The notes: generated by a model from the sequence alone, not told the origin. Positions 47,804 through 57,376 are shown, counted from the first letter of the stretch. The stretch is DNA of 64,000 nt from Thiobacillus thioparus DSM 505 (GCF_000373385.1 NZ_KB891327.1:212924-276923), one strand, 5' to 3'. Made by a program: numbers and translations.

Positions 47804-49146
47804 TGGCCAGACCTTCGGTTCAGCTCAGGACAGGCCCTTCGACCGAGCTCAGGACAGGCATGCTGCAGCCCGGCGTGCGCCGGCGCGAAGTCTGGGCATG
47901 GGCGATGTACGACTTCGCCAACTCGGGCTACACGACGGTCGTCATCACGGCTGTGTTCAGCGCCTATTTCGTCGCGGCAGTGGCCGGCAACGCGCCGTGG
48001 GCGACTTTCGTCTGGACGCTCGCGCTGTCGGTCTCCTATGCATTGGTGATGTTCACCGCACCGCTGATCGGCGCGTATGCCGATGCCCATGCCAACAAGA
48101 AAATGCTGCTGTGGCTGACTACGCTGGGTTGCGTCGGCTTTACCGCGCTGCTGTATTTTGCCGCGCCGGGCGAACTGACGCTGGCCATCGTGGGGCTGGT
48201 GCTGTCCAATTATTTCTTCGGTACCGGCGAAAACCTGATCGCCGCATTCCTGAACGAGCTCGCGCGTCCGCGTGCGCTGGGCCGGGTGTCGGGCTGGGGC
48301 TGGTCGCTCGGCTATGTGGGCGGACTGGTGTCGCTGGGCGCAAGCCTGGCCTACATCAACTGGGCGCAGGCGCACGGCCAGGAAGCAGCGGCTTTCGTCC
48401 CGGTCTCCATGCTGATCACCGCCGCGCTGTTCCTGCTGGCGAGTTTGCCGACGCTGTTTATGTTGCGCGAGCGCGCCCTGCCGCAAACCGGGCGCACGGC
48501 GCGCAACGCCTGGGCCCAAGTGCGGCACACGCTGGGCCATCTCGAACGCCTGCCCGACCTCAAGCGCTTTCTCGTCTGCACCGTGCTGTATCAGGCCGGC
48601 ATCCAGGCTGTCATCACGCTGGCGGCGATCTACGCCAACCAGGCATTTCACTTCAGCACCCAGCAAACCATCCTGCTGGTGCTGGTGGTCAACATCACGG
48701 CGGCGGTCGGCGCCTTCGTCTTCGGCCACGTGCAGGACCGGGTCGGCCATGTACGTCTGATTGCGTTCACCCTGGTCGGCTGGATCGTGATGGTGTTGCT
48801 GGCCTGGGCCGCGCCCGACGAGCGCATGTTCTGGGTAGCGGCCAATCTGGCCGGGCTGTGCATGGGAGCCTCGCAATCGGCCGGTCGGGCCATGGTGGGA
48901 TTGCTGGCACCGCCGGCGCAGGAGGCCGAATTCTTCGGTCTATGGGGATTGGCGGTCAAGCTGGCATCGATCATTGGCCCGCTGACCTATGGTATTGCGA
49001 GCTGGATCACGCAGGGCGACCACCGCCAGTCGCTGCTCATCACCGGCTGTTATTTCGTCGCCGGGCTGTGGATGCTGGTCGGCGTGAAAGCGGCGCGCGG
49101 CCATCGTGCCGCGCGGCGGTTCGCCCGCATCGGCGCTTGGCGATGA
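47803..49146 (+). CDS. MFS transporter, UMF1-like
   Basis: The 447-residue membrane protein has about 12 helices and the family opening EVWAWAMYDFANSGYTTVV, plus MGASQSAGRAMVGLL. UMF1/BtlA-type members are linked to vacuolar amino-acid export in yeast; the bacterial substrate is unknown. Residues 3-18 are two copies of an octapeptide (PSVQLRTG and PSTELRTG) encoded by a 24-bp repeat that seems to have been inserted. The ATG at 47860, after the repeat, is an alternative start. Confidence 0.82.
   Translation: MARPSVQLRTGPSTELRTGMLQPGVRRREVWAWAMYDFANSGYTTVVITAVFSAYFVAAVAGNAPWATFVWTLALSVSYALVMFTAPLIGAYADAHANKKMLLWLTTLGCVGFTALLYFAAPGELTLAIVGLVLSNYFFGTGENLIAAFLNELARPRALGRVSGWGWSLGYVGGLVSLGASLAYINWAQAHGQEAAAFVPVSMLITAALFLLASLPTLFMLRERALPQTGRTARNAWAQVRHTLGHLERLPDLKRFLVCTVLYQAGIQAVITLAAIYANQAFHFSTQQTILLVLVVNITAAVGAFVFGHVQDRVGHVRLIAFTLVGWIVMVLLAWAAPDERMFWVAANLAGLCMGASQSAGRAMVGLLAPPAQEAEFFGLWGLAVKLASIIGPLTYGIASWITQGDHRQSLLITGCYFVAGLWMLVGVKAARGHRAARRFARIGAWR
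47812..47859 (+). repeat. Two tandem 24-bp repeat units inside the MFS start region
   Basis: The units 47812-47835 and 47836-47859 agree at 20 of 24 positions, both beginning CCTTCG and ending AGCTCAGGACAGGC. This resembles the short CTTCGAC...CTCAGGACAGG dispersed repeat common in proteobacterial intergenic DNA. Its length of 8 codons keeps the frame open. Confidence 0.7.
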
Positions 49147-49571
49147 CGAGCTTTACGATTGGAGAAACCGACTGGGCTCGTGATGCCGCACGCCTCGGCG
49201 CCGTGCGACGTGCCGTGTTCATCGACGAGCAGGGAGTCCCGGAAGCGCTGGAGTGGGACGAATACGATGCCGTCTCGACGCATTGGCTCGCCCTAGCCGA
49301 GGATGGATCGCCCATCGGCTGCGCCCGGCTGTTGCCCGACGGACACATCGGGCGCATGGCCGTGCTGCCGGCCTGGCGCGGGCGCGGGGTGGGCCGGGCC
49401 TTGTTGGATCGGATTCTGCCCGCTGCACAGGCGCGCGGACAGACTGTGCTCAGACTCAGTGCGCAAACCCATGCCGCGGGGTTCTACGCCCGTGCAGGGT
49501 TTGTCGCCGACGGTGCCGAATACGAGGAAGCCGGCATCCCGCATGTGGCCATGCAGATGGTATTGGCCTGA
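49143..49571 (+). CDS. GNAT family N-acetyltransferase
   Basis: The 142-residue protein has the acetyl-CoA pyrophosphate loop (MAVLPAWRGRGVGRALL) and the ElaA/YjcF-like start (VRRAVFIDEQGVPEALEWD). The acceptor is unknown. It overlaps the MFS gene by 4 bases (ATGA), so the two are coupled. Confidence 0.88.
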   Translation: MTSFTIGETDWARDAARLGAVRRAVFIDEQGVPEALEWDEYDAVSTHWLALAEDGSPIGCARLLPDGHIGRMAVLPAWRGRGVGRALLDRILPAAQARGQTVLRLSAQTHAAGFYARAGFVADGAEYEEAGIPHVAMQMVLA

Positions 49572-49729
49572 ACGCGCTGGTATCAGTTTGAACAGGGCTT
49601 TTGAGTCGGCATTTAAGAATTTGCTGATACAGTTCGATATGGAACGGGAATAGCGCGCGCCCATGTGCCGCGCCATTCCCACGGCGATACGGGAGATCGT
49701 CGCATGGTCATATACGAGGATGGACAGGA

Positions 49730-50752
49730 ATGGAAAAACTCCACCCGCAAGGGGTAGGCCGCGGTTCTAACGACGCTGACGCGTCAAGAACCACGCTCAG
49801 GGCAGGCATCGTTGGGGCGGGGATTGCGGGTGCAAGCTGTGCGGGCACGCTCGCCGCGGCAGGCTGGGAGGTCGACGTGTACGACAAGGCGCGCGGCGCA
49901 GGCGGACGCCTGTCGACCCGGCGTACGGAACAGGGCTGGGCCACGCTGGGCACGCCGTTCATTTCGGCCAAGCGCGAGCCATTCCGCAGCCAGCTGCGTG
50001 ACTGGGTACGTCAGGGCTGGGTCGCACCGGTACGGGGCAACATCTGGCAGGGGCGCGCCACCATCTCATGGGGCGAGGCGCAGTTGCAAAACCATTTCCG
50101 TCCCACCATCGAACCGTCGCAGCTAGTTCGCAAACTGCTCGGCAGTGCCCGTCTGCACACTCAGTCACGCGTGGCGACCCTGCAGCCGCGAACGATCATC
50201 CTGGAGAACGGCGAGGTGCGCGGCGACTATGACTGCGTGATATGCAGCGTGCCCACGCCGCAGGCCATTCCCATGCTCGATGCGCTGCCGCTGTTGCGCG
50301 CACGCCTGGGCGAGGTGCGCTATCGTCCGATCTGGTCGTTCCTGATGCGCTGGGAGGGCGGTCCCGCGGCGGACGTCATCAAGTTCGACGACCATCTGTT
50401 GAATCTGGCGGTACGCCAGACCGCCGACGGCCCCGGCCTGTGGGCGGTGCACAGCAGCCACGAGTTCGCCGAAACCTACCTGGAAGCCTCCGAAATGGAG
50501 GCAAGCAACCGCGCAGCCTCGGCGCTGATGGGCCTGTTGGGACTGCCGTGGCCGGTCGAGATCGAAGCCTCGCACCTGTGGCGCCATGCGCGTCCGCAAA
50601 CCTCGGTCGGCGGCTTCTGGGTCAGCGACCGCGAGAGCCGGGTCGCCCTGATCGGCGATGGCATTGCCGGCGTCGGCGTTGAGCGTGCGTGGGAAAGCGG
50701 CGTACGGCTGGCCCAGGCGCTGGTTCAGGCCCGGGAAGAACTCCTGATCTAA
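49730..50752 (+). CDS. FAD-dependent amine-oxidase/renalase-like oxidoreductase
   Basis: The 340-residue protein has the FAD fingerprint AGIVGAGIAGASCAGTLA from residue 29 and KARGAGGRLSTRR, typical of renalase-like flavoproteins, with a C-terminal GDGIAGVGVERAWESG. Substrates are unknown. The first 25 residues are not conserved, so the true start may be later. A 17-codon overlapping frame at 49704 is probably meaningless. Its 3' end overlaps the convergent cbpM by 4 bases. Confidence 0.8.
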   Translation: MEKLHPQGVGRGSNDADASRTTLRAGIVGAGIAGASCAGTLAAAGWEVDVYDKARGAGGRLSTRRTEQGWATLGTPFISAKREPFRSQLRDWVRQGWVAPVRGNIWQGRATISWGEAQLQNHFRPTIEPSQLVRKLLGSARLHTQSRVATLQPRTIILENGEVRGDYDCVICSVPTPQAIPMLDALPLLRARLGEVRYRPIWSFLMRWEGGPAADVIKFDDHLLNLAVRQTADGPGLWAVHSSHEFAETYLEASEMEASNRAASALMGLLGLPWPVEIEASHLWRHARPQTSVGGFWVSDRESRVALIGDGIAGVGVERAWESGVRLAQALVQAREELLI

Positions 50753-51066
50753 CGGCCCCTTCCAGGGGCAGCCTGCCGGGTCTGCGCCCGCAGCGTATCC
50801 ATTTCCTCCAGCAGGTCGGCCACCAGGGCGGCAAGCTCCGGTACGGCTTCGAAGTCGCGCTCCAGTTGCCGCATGCGCCGCGCGCGCAGCAGGCTCGCGC
50901 CGGAAAACCGCCAGGTGCCCGCCACGCTTTCGGCATGCGGGAAGAGGCCTTCCTCGATATGGCGGATGAGCCAGACCGGCTCCACGCTACAGGCAGCGGC
51001 AACCTGTTCCAGCGTCAGCCAGGAATCCTCCATCAGGCAGCCGATCAGAATATCGTCGTCTTGCAT
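50749..51066 (-). CDS. cbpM: Chaperone modulator CbpM
   Basis: The 105-residue protein has a MerR-like HTH fold (LTLEQVAAACSVEPVWLIRHIEEG). CbpM binds the J-domain of CbpA and inhibits it. It follows cbpA on the same strand after 3 bases, the usual pairing. Confidence 0.88.
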   Translation of the reverse strand: MQDDDILIGCLMEDSWLTLEQVAAACSVEPVWLIRHIEEGLFPHAESVAGTWRFSGASLLRARRMRQLERDFEAVPELAALVADLLEEMDTLRAQTRQAAPGRGR

Positions 51067-51069
51067 GGC

Positions 51070-52023
51070 TCAATCCTTTTGCTGCGCGCGCGGATCGAAC
51101 GCGAGTTCGCGCGCCATCGTTTCATACAGTTCTCGCGCCCTCGGCGTGGTGGCCGGCGGCAACACCACCTGGAGATCGAGCAGCAGGTCGCCGGGCGGCT
51201 GTCCGGGTATGCCATGGCCGCGCACGCGCAATTGCCGCCCGCTCTGGGCGCCCTCGGGGATACGTACCTTGACGCTGCCTTGCGGCAGGTCCACTGCGAC
51301 GATGGCGCCCAGGGCGGCTTCCCACGGCGTCACTGGCAAGGTCCGCTGCAGATCGCGGCCTTCCGCCCGAAAGCGCGGATGTGGCTTGAACTGCACTTCC
51401 AGCAACAGGTCGCCGGCCGGGGCACCGCCCATCCCCGGGGCGCCCTGGCCGGCAAGGCGGATGACTTGGCCGGCGTGCACGCCTTTGGGAATCTTCACGT
51501 TGAGCGTACGGGTTTCCAGTTGAACCCGGCCCTGGGCATCCACTTTCGGCGCCCGCAGTGAAATCTGGCGGGTGGCGCCGCTGAAGCTGTCTTCCAGGTC
51601 AAGCAGCACCTTGGCGTGGTGATCCTCGCCCTGCGCCCGGAAGCCGGTGCGGGCATGGCGGGCGCCCGGGCGCGCGCCGCCCATGTGGCCGAACAGTTCG
51701 GCAAAGAAATCGCTGAAATCGGCGGTTTCGCCGGGCGAGTAGCCCTGGCCGGTAAATTCGAAACCGGCGTCCCAGTCCGGTGGCGGGCGAAATGTCTCGC
51801 CCGGCCGGTGGCCGCGCCCCAGCTGATCGTAGGCGGCCCGCTTTTCCGGATCCGAGAGCACGGCATGGGCTTCGTTCACCTCCTGCATGCGCAGCTCGGC
51901 ATCCGCCTCCTTGGATACGTCGGGATGATATTTGCGCGCGAGCTTGCGGAAGGCTTTCTTGATTTCGTCCGCCGTGGCATCGCGCTTCACGCCCAGCGTC
52001 TGGTAGTAATCCTTGAATTCCAT
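51070..52023 (-). CDS. cbpA: Curved-DNA-binding J-domain co-chaperone CbpA
   Basis: The 317-residue protein has an N-terminal J-domain with HPD (KYHPDVSKEA), a Gly-rich linker and two C-terminal peptide-binding domains without a zinc centre, as in CbpA. It stimulates DnaK and binds DNA in stationary phase. A GGAAACC element lies before the ATG. It forms an operon with cbpM. Confidence 0.92.
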   Translation of the reverse strand: MEFKDYYQTLGVKRDATADEIKKAFRKLARKYHPDVSKEADAELRMQEVNEAHAVLSDPEKRAAYDQLGRGHRPGETFRPPPDWDAGFEFTGQGYSPGETADFSDFFAELFGHMGGARPGARHARTGFRAQGEDHHAKVLLDLEDSFSGATRQISLRAPKVDAQGRVQLETRTLNVKIPKGVHAGQVIRLAGQGAPGMGGAPAGDLLLEVQFKPHPRFRAEGRDLQRTLPVTPWEAALGAIVAVDLPQGSVKVRIPEGAQSGRQLRVRGHGIPGQPPGDLLLDLQVVLPPATTPRARELYETMARELAFDPRAQQKD

Positions 52024-52118
52024 CCGGTTTCCCCGTGGTGCCGACAGGCTTGTTTATTTATAGATGATGGCGTGCGGGAACCAGAGGCGCGTTGCCTGAT
52101 CGCGGGACGGCGGGGCCG

Positions 52119-53003
52119 TCAGGATTCGGCGATGACGTATCGGTTGCGGCCGTTGCTTTTTCCTTCGTAGAGCGCCTGATCGGCCCGCTCGATGACGTTC
52201 GCCAGGTCTTCGCGCTCGCCGGCCTGCGCGAGCCCGAGGGTCACGGTCAGCCGCAGGACTTCATTGTTGTCGATCGGCACGGGGGTGGTGCCCACGATTG
52301 CAAGGACACGTCGCGCCGACTGCCTGGCCTCGGTGGCCGATTTGCATTTCAGAAGCCAGAGAAACTCTTCTCCGCCGTAGCGATAAAGCGGCTCGTCGTC
52401 GCGCAGGCTGCGTTTCAGCGTGTCGGCCAGATGGCGCAAGACCCGGTCGCCCACGGGATGACCATAGGTGTCGTTGATTGGCTTGAAATGATCCACGTCG
52501 ATGATGACCACGTACAGCAGGGTGCGATTGCGCCGGGCTTCCTTCTGGTACAGGGCGAAATCGTGCTCGATGCCGTAACGCAGCGGCAGTTGGGTGAGCG
52601 GGTCGCGGCGCACCGCCGTCGAAAGGATCAGCGTCTTGAAGCGGGCCAACAGGCCGAGCAGCTCGGATTGCGACTGTTCGAAGGCTTCCAGATCGGCCTC
52701 GCGCCCCGGCCGGCCGGTCAGGATCTCGCGGCAGATCGAACGGATGGCGTCGTGCATGGTCTGGTGCACTACCTCCACGCGGCCGGCGGATTGGGCATCC
52801 AGTATCTCGAAATGACTTCGGTTCGCCATGAACCAGCCGCCGAAATGGCACAGGGTGTGCGCCTGGAGGTCGAGCACATCCTCGCCCGGCGTCGAGCGCA
52901 GGACAGCGCAACGTAAAATGCGGCGTGTCCAGCTCATGTGCGCTTCGACGGCAGCGTCGAGTTCGGCTATGAAGCGATCGGTATCTGCGGGCAGCTCAGG
53001 CAT
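52119..53003 (-). CDS. Zinc-sensing diguanylate cyclase, DgcZ-like (CZB-GGDEF)
   Basis: The 294-residue protein has an N-terminal CZB domain with His22, Cys52, His80 and His84, almost the exact positions of the E. coli DgcZ zinc ligands (22, 52, 79, 83). A C-terminal GGDEF domain follows (YRYGGEEF, VDHFKPINDTYGHPVGD). Zinc binding should inhibit c-di-GMP synthesis. It is cytoplasmic, with no membrane segment. It stands between cbpA and the SUMF1-type gene. Confidence 0.9.
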   Translation of the reverse strand: MPELPADTDRFIAELDAAVEAHMSWTRRILRCAVLRSTPGEDVLDLQAHTLCHFGGWFMANRSHFEILDAQSAGRVEVVHQTMHDAIRSICREILTGRPGREADLEAFEQSQSELLGLLARFKTLILSTAVRRDPLTQLPLRYGIEHDFALYQKEARRNRTLLYVVIIDVDHFKPINDTYGHPVGDRVLRHLADTLKRSLRDDEPLYRYGGEEFLWLLKCKSATEARQSARRVLAIVGTTPVPIDNNEVLRLTVTLGLAQAGEREDLANVIERADQALYEGKSNGRNRYVIAES

Positions 53004-53084
53004 GGCGACGTTCCCTCCCTAGCGTTGCACGAGCAGTTTTTCTCAATCCTGATACTCCGTTATTGCGTGCGGTACAGCGTAGCC

Positions 53085-53957
53085 CTAAATTTCGCGCACG
53101 ACGCGGAAACCCAGATTGAGGTCCAGTTCATTCTCCAACCGGCGGCGGCGTGCGGCAGCCCGGCAGTCCTCGGGACCATCGAACCAGGAGCCGCCCTTGG
53201 TGACCACGGCTTGCGGCTTGCCGGGCAGGGGACGCTCGGGGAGGCTGGCGTGATCGCGTGTCCAGGGACTGGCTGTGAATTCCCATACATTGCCCGCCAT
53301 GTCGTGCAGGCCCCAGCGGTTGGCGCGCAGCTTGCCGGCCTCCATCGCGCCGCAACGGACAAAGCAGCGCGACAACAAGCGCGGCCGCTTGGGGCGCGCG
53401 GCGTCATAGCCCTGACTCGCGTTATAGAGCGCATCCGCCGGCGTGATGCGGTCGCCTTGCGGATAGGCACTCGACGCGCCGGCGCGATAGGCGTACTCCC
53501 ATTCCTGTTCGGTGGGCAGACGGTAGCGCTGACCGGTCTGCTGGCTCAGCCAGGCGCAGTAATCGCGTGCCTCGGTCTGCCGCACGTTGATGACCGGCTT
53601 GCGACCGGACAGCCAGACCAGTTCCGCACGCCGCCGCCAGCCGGTGGCGCGGCCGTAGGCCTCGAATTCCTCTGTCGTGACGGGCAGCACGCCAATGGCA
53701 AAGTCCCGTTCGATCAGGGCGGCACGGCGCGGGCGATCCTGCGCCGGTGCCGCTTCCTGCGGCGCGGCACCGTATTCGAATGCACCTGCAGGGATGACGG
53801 CCAGCGCGGGGGCTGCGGTGCCGTCGGCCAGGCTATCCCGGAAATGGGTATCGGGCAGGCCGAGCGCATGCGCGGCCTTCACTTGCAGGGCGATCAGTTC
53901 GCCTTCGTGCAGGGCAAACGTATCGGGTAGGGTGGGGGCAATACGTTCGGGATCCAT
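53085..53957 (-). CDS. Formylglycine-generating enzyme (SUMF1) family protein
   Basis: The 290-residue protein has the FGE-sulfatase fold signatures (VIPAGAFEYG, RLPTEQEWEYAYRAG, NRWGLHDMAGNVWEFTAS, LNLGFRVVRE). Members modify a Cys in sulfatases or have other roles such as ergothioneine synthesis. No sulfatase is nearby, and the catalytic Cys pair is not obvious, so activity is uncertain. Confidence 0.85.
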   Translation of the reverse strand: MDPERIAPTLPDTFALHEGELIALQVKAAHALGLPDTHFRDSLADGTAAPALAVIPAGAFEYGAAPQEAAPAQDRPRRAALIERDFAIGVLPVTTEEFEAYGRATGWRRRAELVWLSGRKPVINVRQTEARDYCAWLSQQTGQRYRLPTEQEWEYAYRAGASSAYPQGDRITPADALYNASQGYDAARPKRPRLLSRCFVRCGAMEAGKLRANRWGLHDMAGNVWEFTASPWTRDHASLPERPLPGKPQAVVTKGGSWFDGPEDCRAAARRRRLENELDLNLGFRVVREI

Positions 53958-54103
53958 CGTGGCTGGAAGATGCAGAAAACCTGATTATTATGCCACTTTC
54001 GCGTTGACCGGATGACGGATGAGGCGGCATGGGCCACCCGCGATTTGGCGGGCCGCGCGCCCTAAGGGCGTGAATGAGGGCAAAATCGTGGAAAGACACT
54101 AAA

Positions 54104-55003
54104 ATGTCATTCATTCGGACAACAATGGGCACACTGGGGACACCCAAACAATCCAGTGCCTCACCCTACAACATGCTTTACATCGACCTCTTCAAATCTC
54201 TCGAACGTGCCCGCTGGAACATGGAAACCGACATTCCGTGGGACAGTTTCGATGCCGCCAAGCTGACAGACGAACAGGCATTGACCATCAAGATGAATGC
54301 CATTACCGAGTGGGCGGCGCTGCCGGCCACCGAGATGTTCCTGCGCGACTTCGTACACGACAGCGATTTTTCCGCCTTCATGTCGATCTGGTTCTATGAG
54401 GAGCAGAAACACGCGTTGGTGCTGATGGAGTACCTGCGTCGCTTCAAACCCGACTTTGCGCCCACCGAGGACGAACTGCACGCCATCCGCTTCCCGTTCG
54501 ATCCGGCACCGCCGATGGAAACCCTGATGCTGCACTTCTGCGGCGAAGTCCGTCTCACGCAGTGGTACAAGCGCGCCTCGGAATGGCATACCGAGCCGGT
54601 CATCAAATATATCTACGAAACCATCTCGCGCGATGAAGGCCGCCACGGCGGCGCCTATCTCCAATACATGAAGCGCGCGCTGAAGGAGGGCGGCCAGAGC
54701 GTTGCCGCAGCCTTCGCCAAGATCGGTTTCCTGATGGCGTCCAGCAAGCGTTCCGACAAGGCGCTGCACCCCACCAATCTGCATGTCAACGAAACCTTGT
54801 TCCCCAAGGACACCATCCAGTCGCGCTTGCCCAATCCGGAATGGCTGGAGCACTGGCTCGACGAGCAGATTCGTTTCGACGATGCTTGGGAAAGCAAGGT
54901 CGTCGGCGGCATTCTCCGCAACCTGTCGAGCCTGCTGGGCCAGACATTCGAGAACGTGCGCGACCTGAACAAATACCGGAAGCAGGCGCTGGCAGCGGTT
55001 TAG
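54104..55003 (+). CDS. Ferritin-like diiron protein, acyl-ACP desaturase-like
   Basis: The 299-residue protein has two EExxH-type sites (YEEQKHALVLMEYL and SRDEGRHGGAYL) plus the partner Glu residues ATEM and GEVRL, a ferritin-like diiron centre. Relatives include stearoyl-ACP desaturases and R2-like proteins. Substrate unknown. I chose the ATG at 54104 because of GGAAAG about 10 bases upstream; an upstream in-frame ATG at 54074 is weaker. Confidence 0.8.
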   Translation: MSFIRTTMGTLGTPKQSSASPYNMLYIDLFKSLERARWNMETDIPWDSFDAAKLTDEQALTIKMNAITEWAALPATEMFLRDFVHDSDFSAFMSIWFYEEQKHALVLMEYLRRFKPDFAPTEDELHAIRFPFDPAPPMETLMLHFCGEVRLTQWYKRASEWHTEPVIKYIYETISRDEGRHGGAYLQYMKRALKEGGQSVAAAFAKIGFLMASSKRSDKALHPTNLHVNETLFPKDTIQSRLPNPEWLEHWLDEQIRFDDAWESKVVGGILRNLSSLLGQTFENVRDLNKYRKQALAAV

Positions 55004-55020
55004 CGCTGCGCATTCCCTGC

Positions 55021-55683
55021 CTATTCGCGCCAGGAGAATTCACTCGCGCTTTCTCGCAACGGGCGATGGAGATCCTGCCGGACATAAGGCTGCGCATGGC
55101 CCGACATTGCCAGCGCAATGTCGACCTCCCACTTGTGAGTAGGGAAATAGCCGGACCAGGAAGGGCTGAAAGCCAGTAGCAGGAAGGCGCCCGCGAGGCC
55201 GGCCACGCCCTGGACGGCACGCCGGTGCCGCATCACCTTGTAGGCGGTCAGGCTGATTGCCAGCCCGAGGAACCAGCCCGCCATCACTTCGCTTGGGCTG
55301 TGCGCCCCCAATGCCAGCCTTGAAACTCCCACCGCGGCACCGATCGCCAGGCCCAGGGATACGCCGGAAAGACTGAAGCGACGGTCCGGCTCCGCCAGCA
55401 GCCGACCCATCCACACGGGAAGAATGGACGTGGCCAACATGGTGTGGCCGCTGATACCGGTAAAGTTCAAGGATGCGCTTCCCCACCCCCAGCCAATGAA
55501 AGCGATCTTGCTGGCGAGCACGATCGCCCCGCCTGCCGACATCGCCACCATCCAGGCCAGAAGGTCGGATTTCTGACCAGCGAGCCACAACTCGGCCGCG
55601 ATGACCAGAAACAACGGCAGCGTGATGCTGGCAGCGCCCAGATGGGTGATCACGATCCAGAAATCAGCGGCATGAAAAGACAT
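55021..55683 (-). CDS. PAP2 family membrane phosphatase
   Basis: The 220-residue protein has five or six membrane helices and the PAP2 motifs TGISGHTMLA and SRLALGAHSPSEVMAG with the catalytic His residues. Members dephosphorylate lipids such as undecaprenyl or phosphatidic phosphates. I used the ATG at 55683 because the conserved region starts there. An ATG at 55731 is an alternative; neither has a clear ribosome site. Confidence 0.82.
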   Translation of the reverse strand: MSFHAADFWIVITHLGAASITLPLFLVIAAELWLAGQKSDLLAWMVAMSAGGAIVLASKIAFIGWGWGSASLNFTGISGHTMLATSILPVWMGRLLAEPDRRFSLSGVSLGLAIGAAVGVSRLALGAHSPSEVMAGWFLGLAISLTAYKVMRHRRAVQGVAGLAGAFLLLAFSPSWSGYFPTHKWEVDIALAMSGHAQPYVRQDLHRPLRESASEFSWRE

Positions 55684-55801
55684 CGGTTTGACGGGAGCAG
55701 GCAGGAAGGATGGCAATGCGCAGCCTACCATCCGCAGATGAAAAATCGCTCCGGTGCCCGAAAGGTTGCCGGAGTATGAATCCCGACATCAAGGGCGGAA
55801 C

Positions 55802-57304
55802 CTATGCCCAATGCGAGCCGTATAGCCGCAGGCTTGCCTTGAAGCCTTTCTCGTTCTCCAGCGGGATCGCGACATAGGGCTGGCCCTGCTCGTCGGTTTT
55901 TCCGTTCGCCGGAGTCGTCTTCGCACCCGACCATCCGCTGTCGGCCAGGACGAAGCCGACCTGCCAGGATGCGGCCGGGTCTGCTGGCGGAATGGCGCTG
56001 ATCACGACCGTGTCGCGGAACAGGTATTCGCCGGGAACATAGTGGTCGTCACGCGAAGCATCCTCGCCGGTATAGGTGATCATCGATACGGCGAGCTGGA
56101 TCGTGAACATCATTTCCCGGCTGTCGGACGGCCGCTTCGACAGATCGAGGAAGGTGGAGAAGAGATGCGGATGGCGCGCATCCGCCTTCAGTGTGCCGTC
56201 GTCCTCGAAGAGCTCGGCGCGCGAACGCAATATGGCGCTGTTGTTGGCCACCGTGCGGCGAGTGAGATCGAAATCGAGCGCGCCTCTGGTGGCGACCGCC
56301 ACCTCGAAGTAGTAGCCGATTTTTTTCCCAAGCAGCTTCTGCAGCCTGGTCGCAGGCGGAAGCGGCAGGTTTTCGATTTCCAGCACGCCATTGACGCTGA
56401 CGTCACCGAACAGGAAGCGGGTGAGATTCTGGAAGCCTTCCTCCGAATTCACGATGCCGTACGGACCGCTGTGGCTGCGGTGGACGTGGGCACGCGGCGC
56501 ACCCGAAACATAGGCGTTCTCGATGCGCACCAGCCCGTCGCTCAGTTCGCCAGCAAGCAGCCGGGAGACGCCGCGCGCCACGTCGTAGTCCTTGCTGTTC
56601 GTGCCGACCAGGCAGAAGAACCGGCTCGGGTCGAATTTTCCATCGAGCGAATTGACCCCGACGTTCTTGTCCTTGATGTCGAGATACTTTCTCATCTCGT
56701 CGCGGTTGAAGTTGTTCATGTCCCACAGGCCGAAGAAATCCGGAACATTCATCCCGGCCATCTCGATGCCGTTGTGTGGCGTGGCGAACGTGAACACCTT
56801 GTCGACGAGCTTGCGTGCCGCGTCGCTGCCGGCCGCGCCGTTCTGGAGGAAGCAGCGGCAGACCAGGCCGCCCATCGAATGCGCCACCAGATACACCCTG
56901 AAGTCCTCGGGCTTCATGCGGCCGTCGAGGCAGACCTGGTCGCGCACGCGCAGGATCAGGTCGCTCAGCCCTTTCGCGGCGTCGACGATCGTGGGCACTT
57001 TGCCTGACCCGAAATCCGGATCGGCCGCATCGTAGTAGCGATGGATGATGATGCTCTGCGGCGGGATCGGTCCGGATTCGAGCTGCAGGCCGTCCCGGTA
57101 GATATCGCTGTAGCCTTCTTTCAGCAATCGCACGATGGGCGACTCGAAGAAGACCTTGCGCACCGCGCCGTCCCAGGCCTGGCGCGCCTTGGTCGAACCG
57201 AGTTCGAGGCCCATGTACGGCGTCGAGGTGGTTTCGGTGATTTCCGATTTCGTCATCGCGTAGCCGCGGACGTAGATGATGGGGTAACACGGGGTATCGG
57301 CCAT
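55802..57304 (-). CDS. Alpha/beta-fold esterase or lipase-like protein
   Basis: The 500-residue protein has the nucleophile elbow AHSMGG in VYLVAHSMGGLVCRCF and a YVRGYAM segment near the start. It resembles PGAP1-like or triacylglycerol lipase-like hydrolases. There is no signal peptide. The C-terminal 200 residues show no domain I know. The ATG at 57304 has GGAG 8 bases upstream. The substrate is unknown. Confidence 0.75.
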   Translation of the reverse strand: MADTPCYPIIYVRGYAMTKSEITETTSTPYMGLELGSTKARQAWDGAVRKVFFESPIVRLLKEGYSDIYRDGLQLESGPIPPQSIIIHRYYDAADPDFGSGKVPTIVDAAKGLSDLILRVRDQVCLDGRMKPEDFRVYLVAHSMGGLVCRCFLQNGAAGSDAARKLVDKVFTFATPHNGIEMAGMNVPDFFGLWDMNNFNRDEMRKYLDIKDKNVGVNSLDGKFDPSRFFCLVGTNSKDYDVARGVSRLLAGELSDGLVRIENAYVSGAPRAHVHRSHSGPYGIVNSEEGFQNLTRFLFGDVSVNGVLEIENLPLPPATRLQKLLGKKIGYYFEVAVATRGALDFDLTRRTVANNSAILRSRAELFEDDGTLKADARHPHLFSTFLDLSKRPSDSREMMFTIQLAVSMITYTGEDASRDDHYVPGEYLFRDTVVISAIPPADPAASWQVGFVLADSGWSGAKTTPANGKTDEQGQPYVAIPLENEKGFKASLRLYGSHWA

Positions 57305-57376
57305 GCCGTCCACTCCTGTTGCGGTTGGTATCGAGGGTATTCTAGGCGGCCTGGCCCTAGCGCCCCAAGGTTTGAA

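Noticed and set aside
49704..49757. 17-codon frame overlapping the start of the flavoprotein gene, possible leader peptide
   Set aside because: It shows no ribosome site, terminator or attenuator structure that would support a leader.
49790..49812. CTCAGGGCAGGC in the flavoprotein gene as another copy of the 24-bp repeat
   Set aside because: The bases encode the conserved LRAGIVGAG start of the FAD fold, so the likeness is probably chance.
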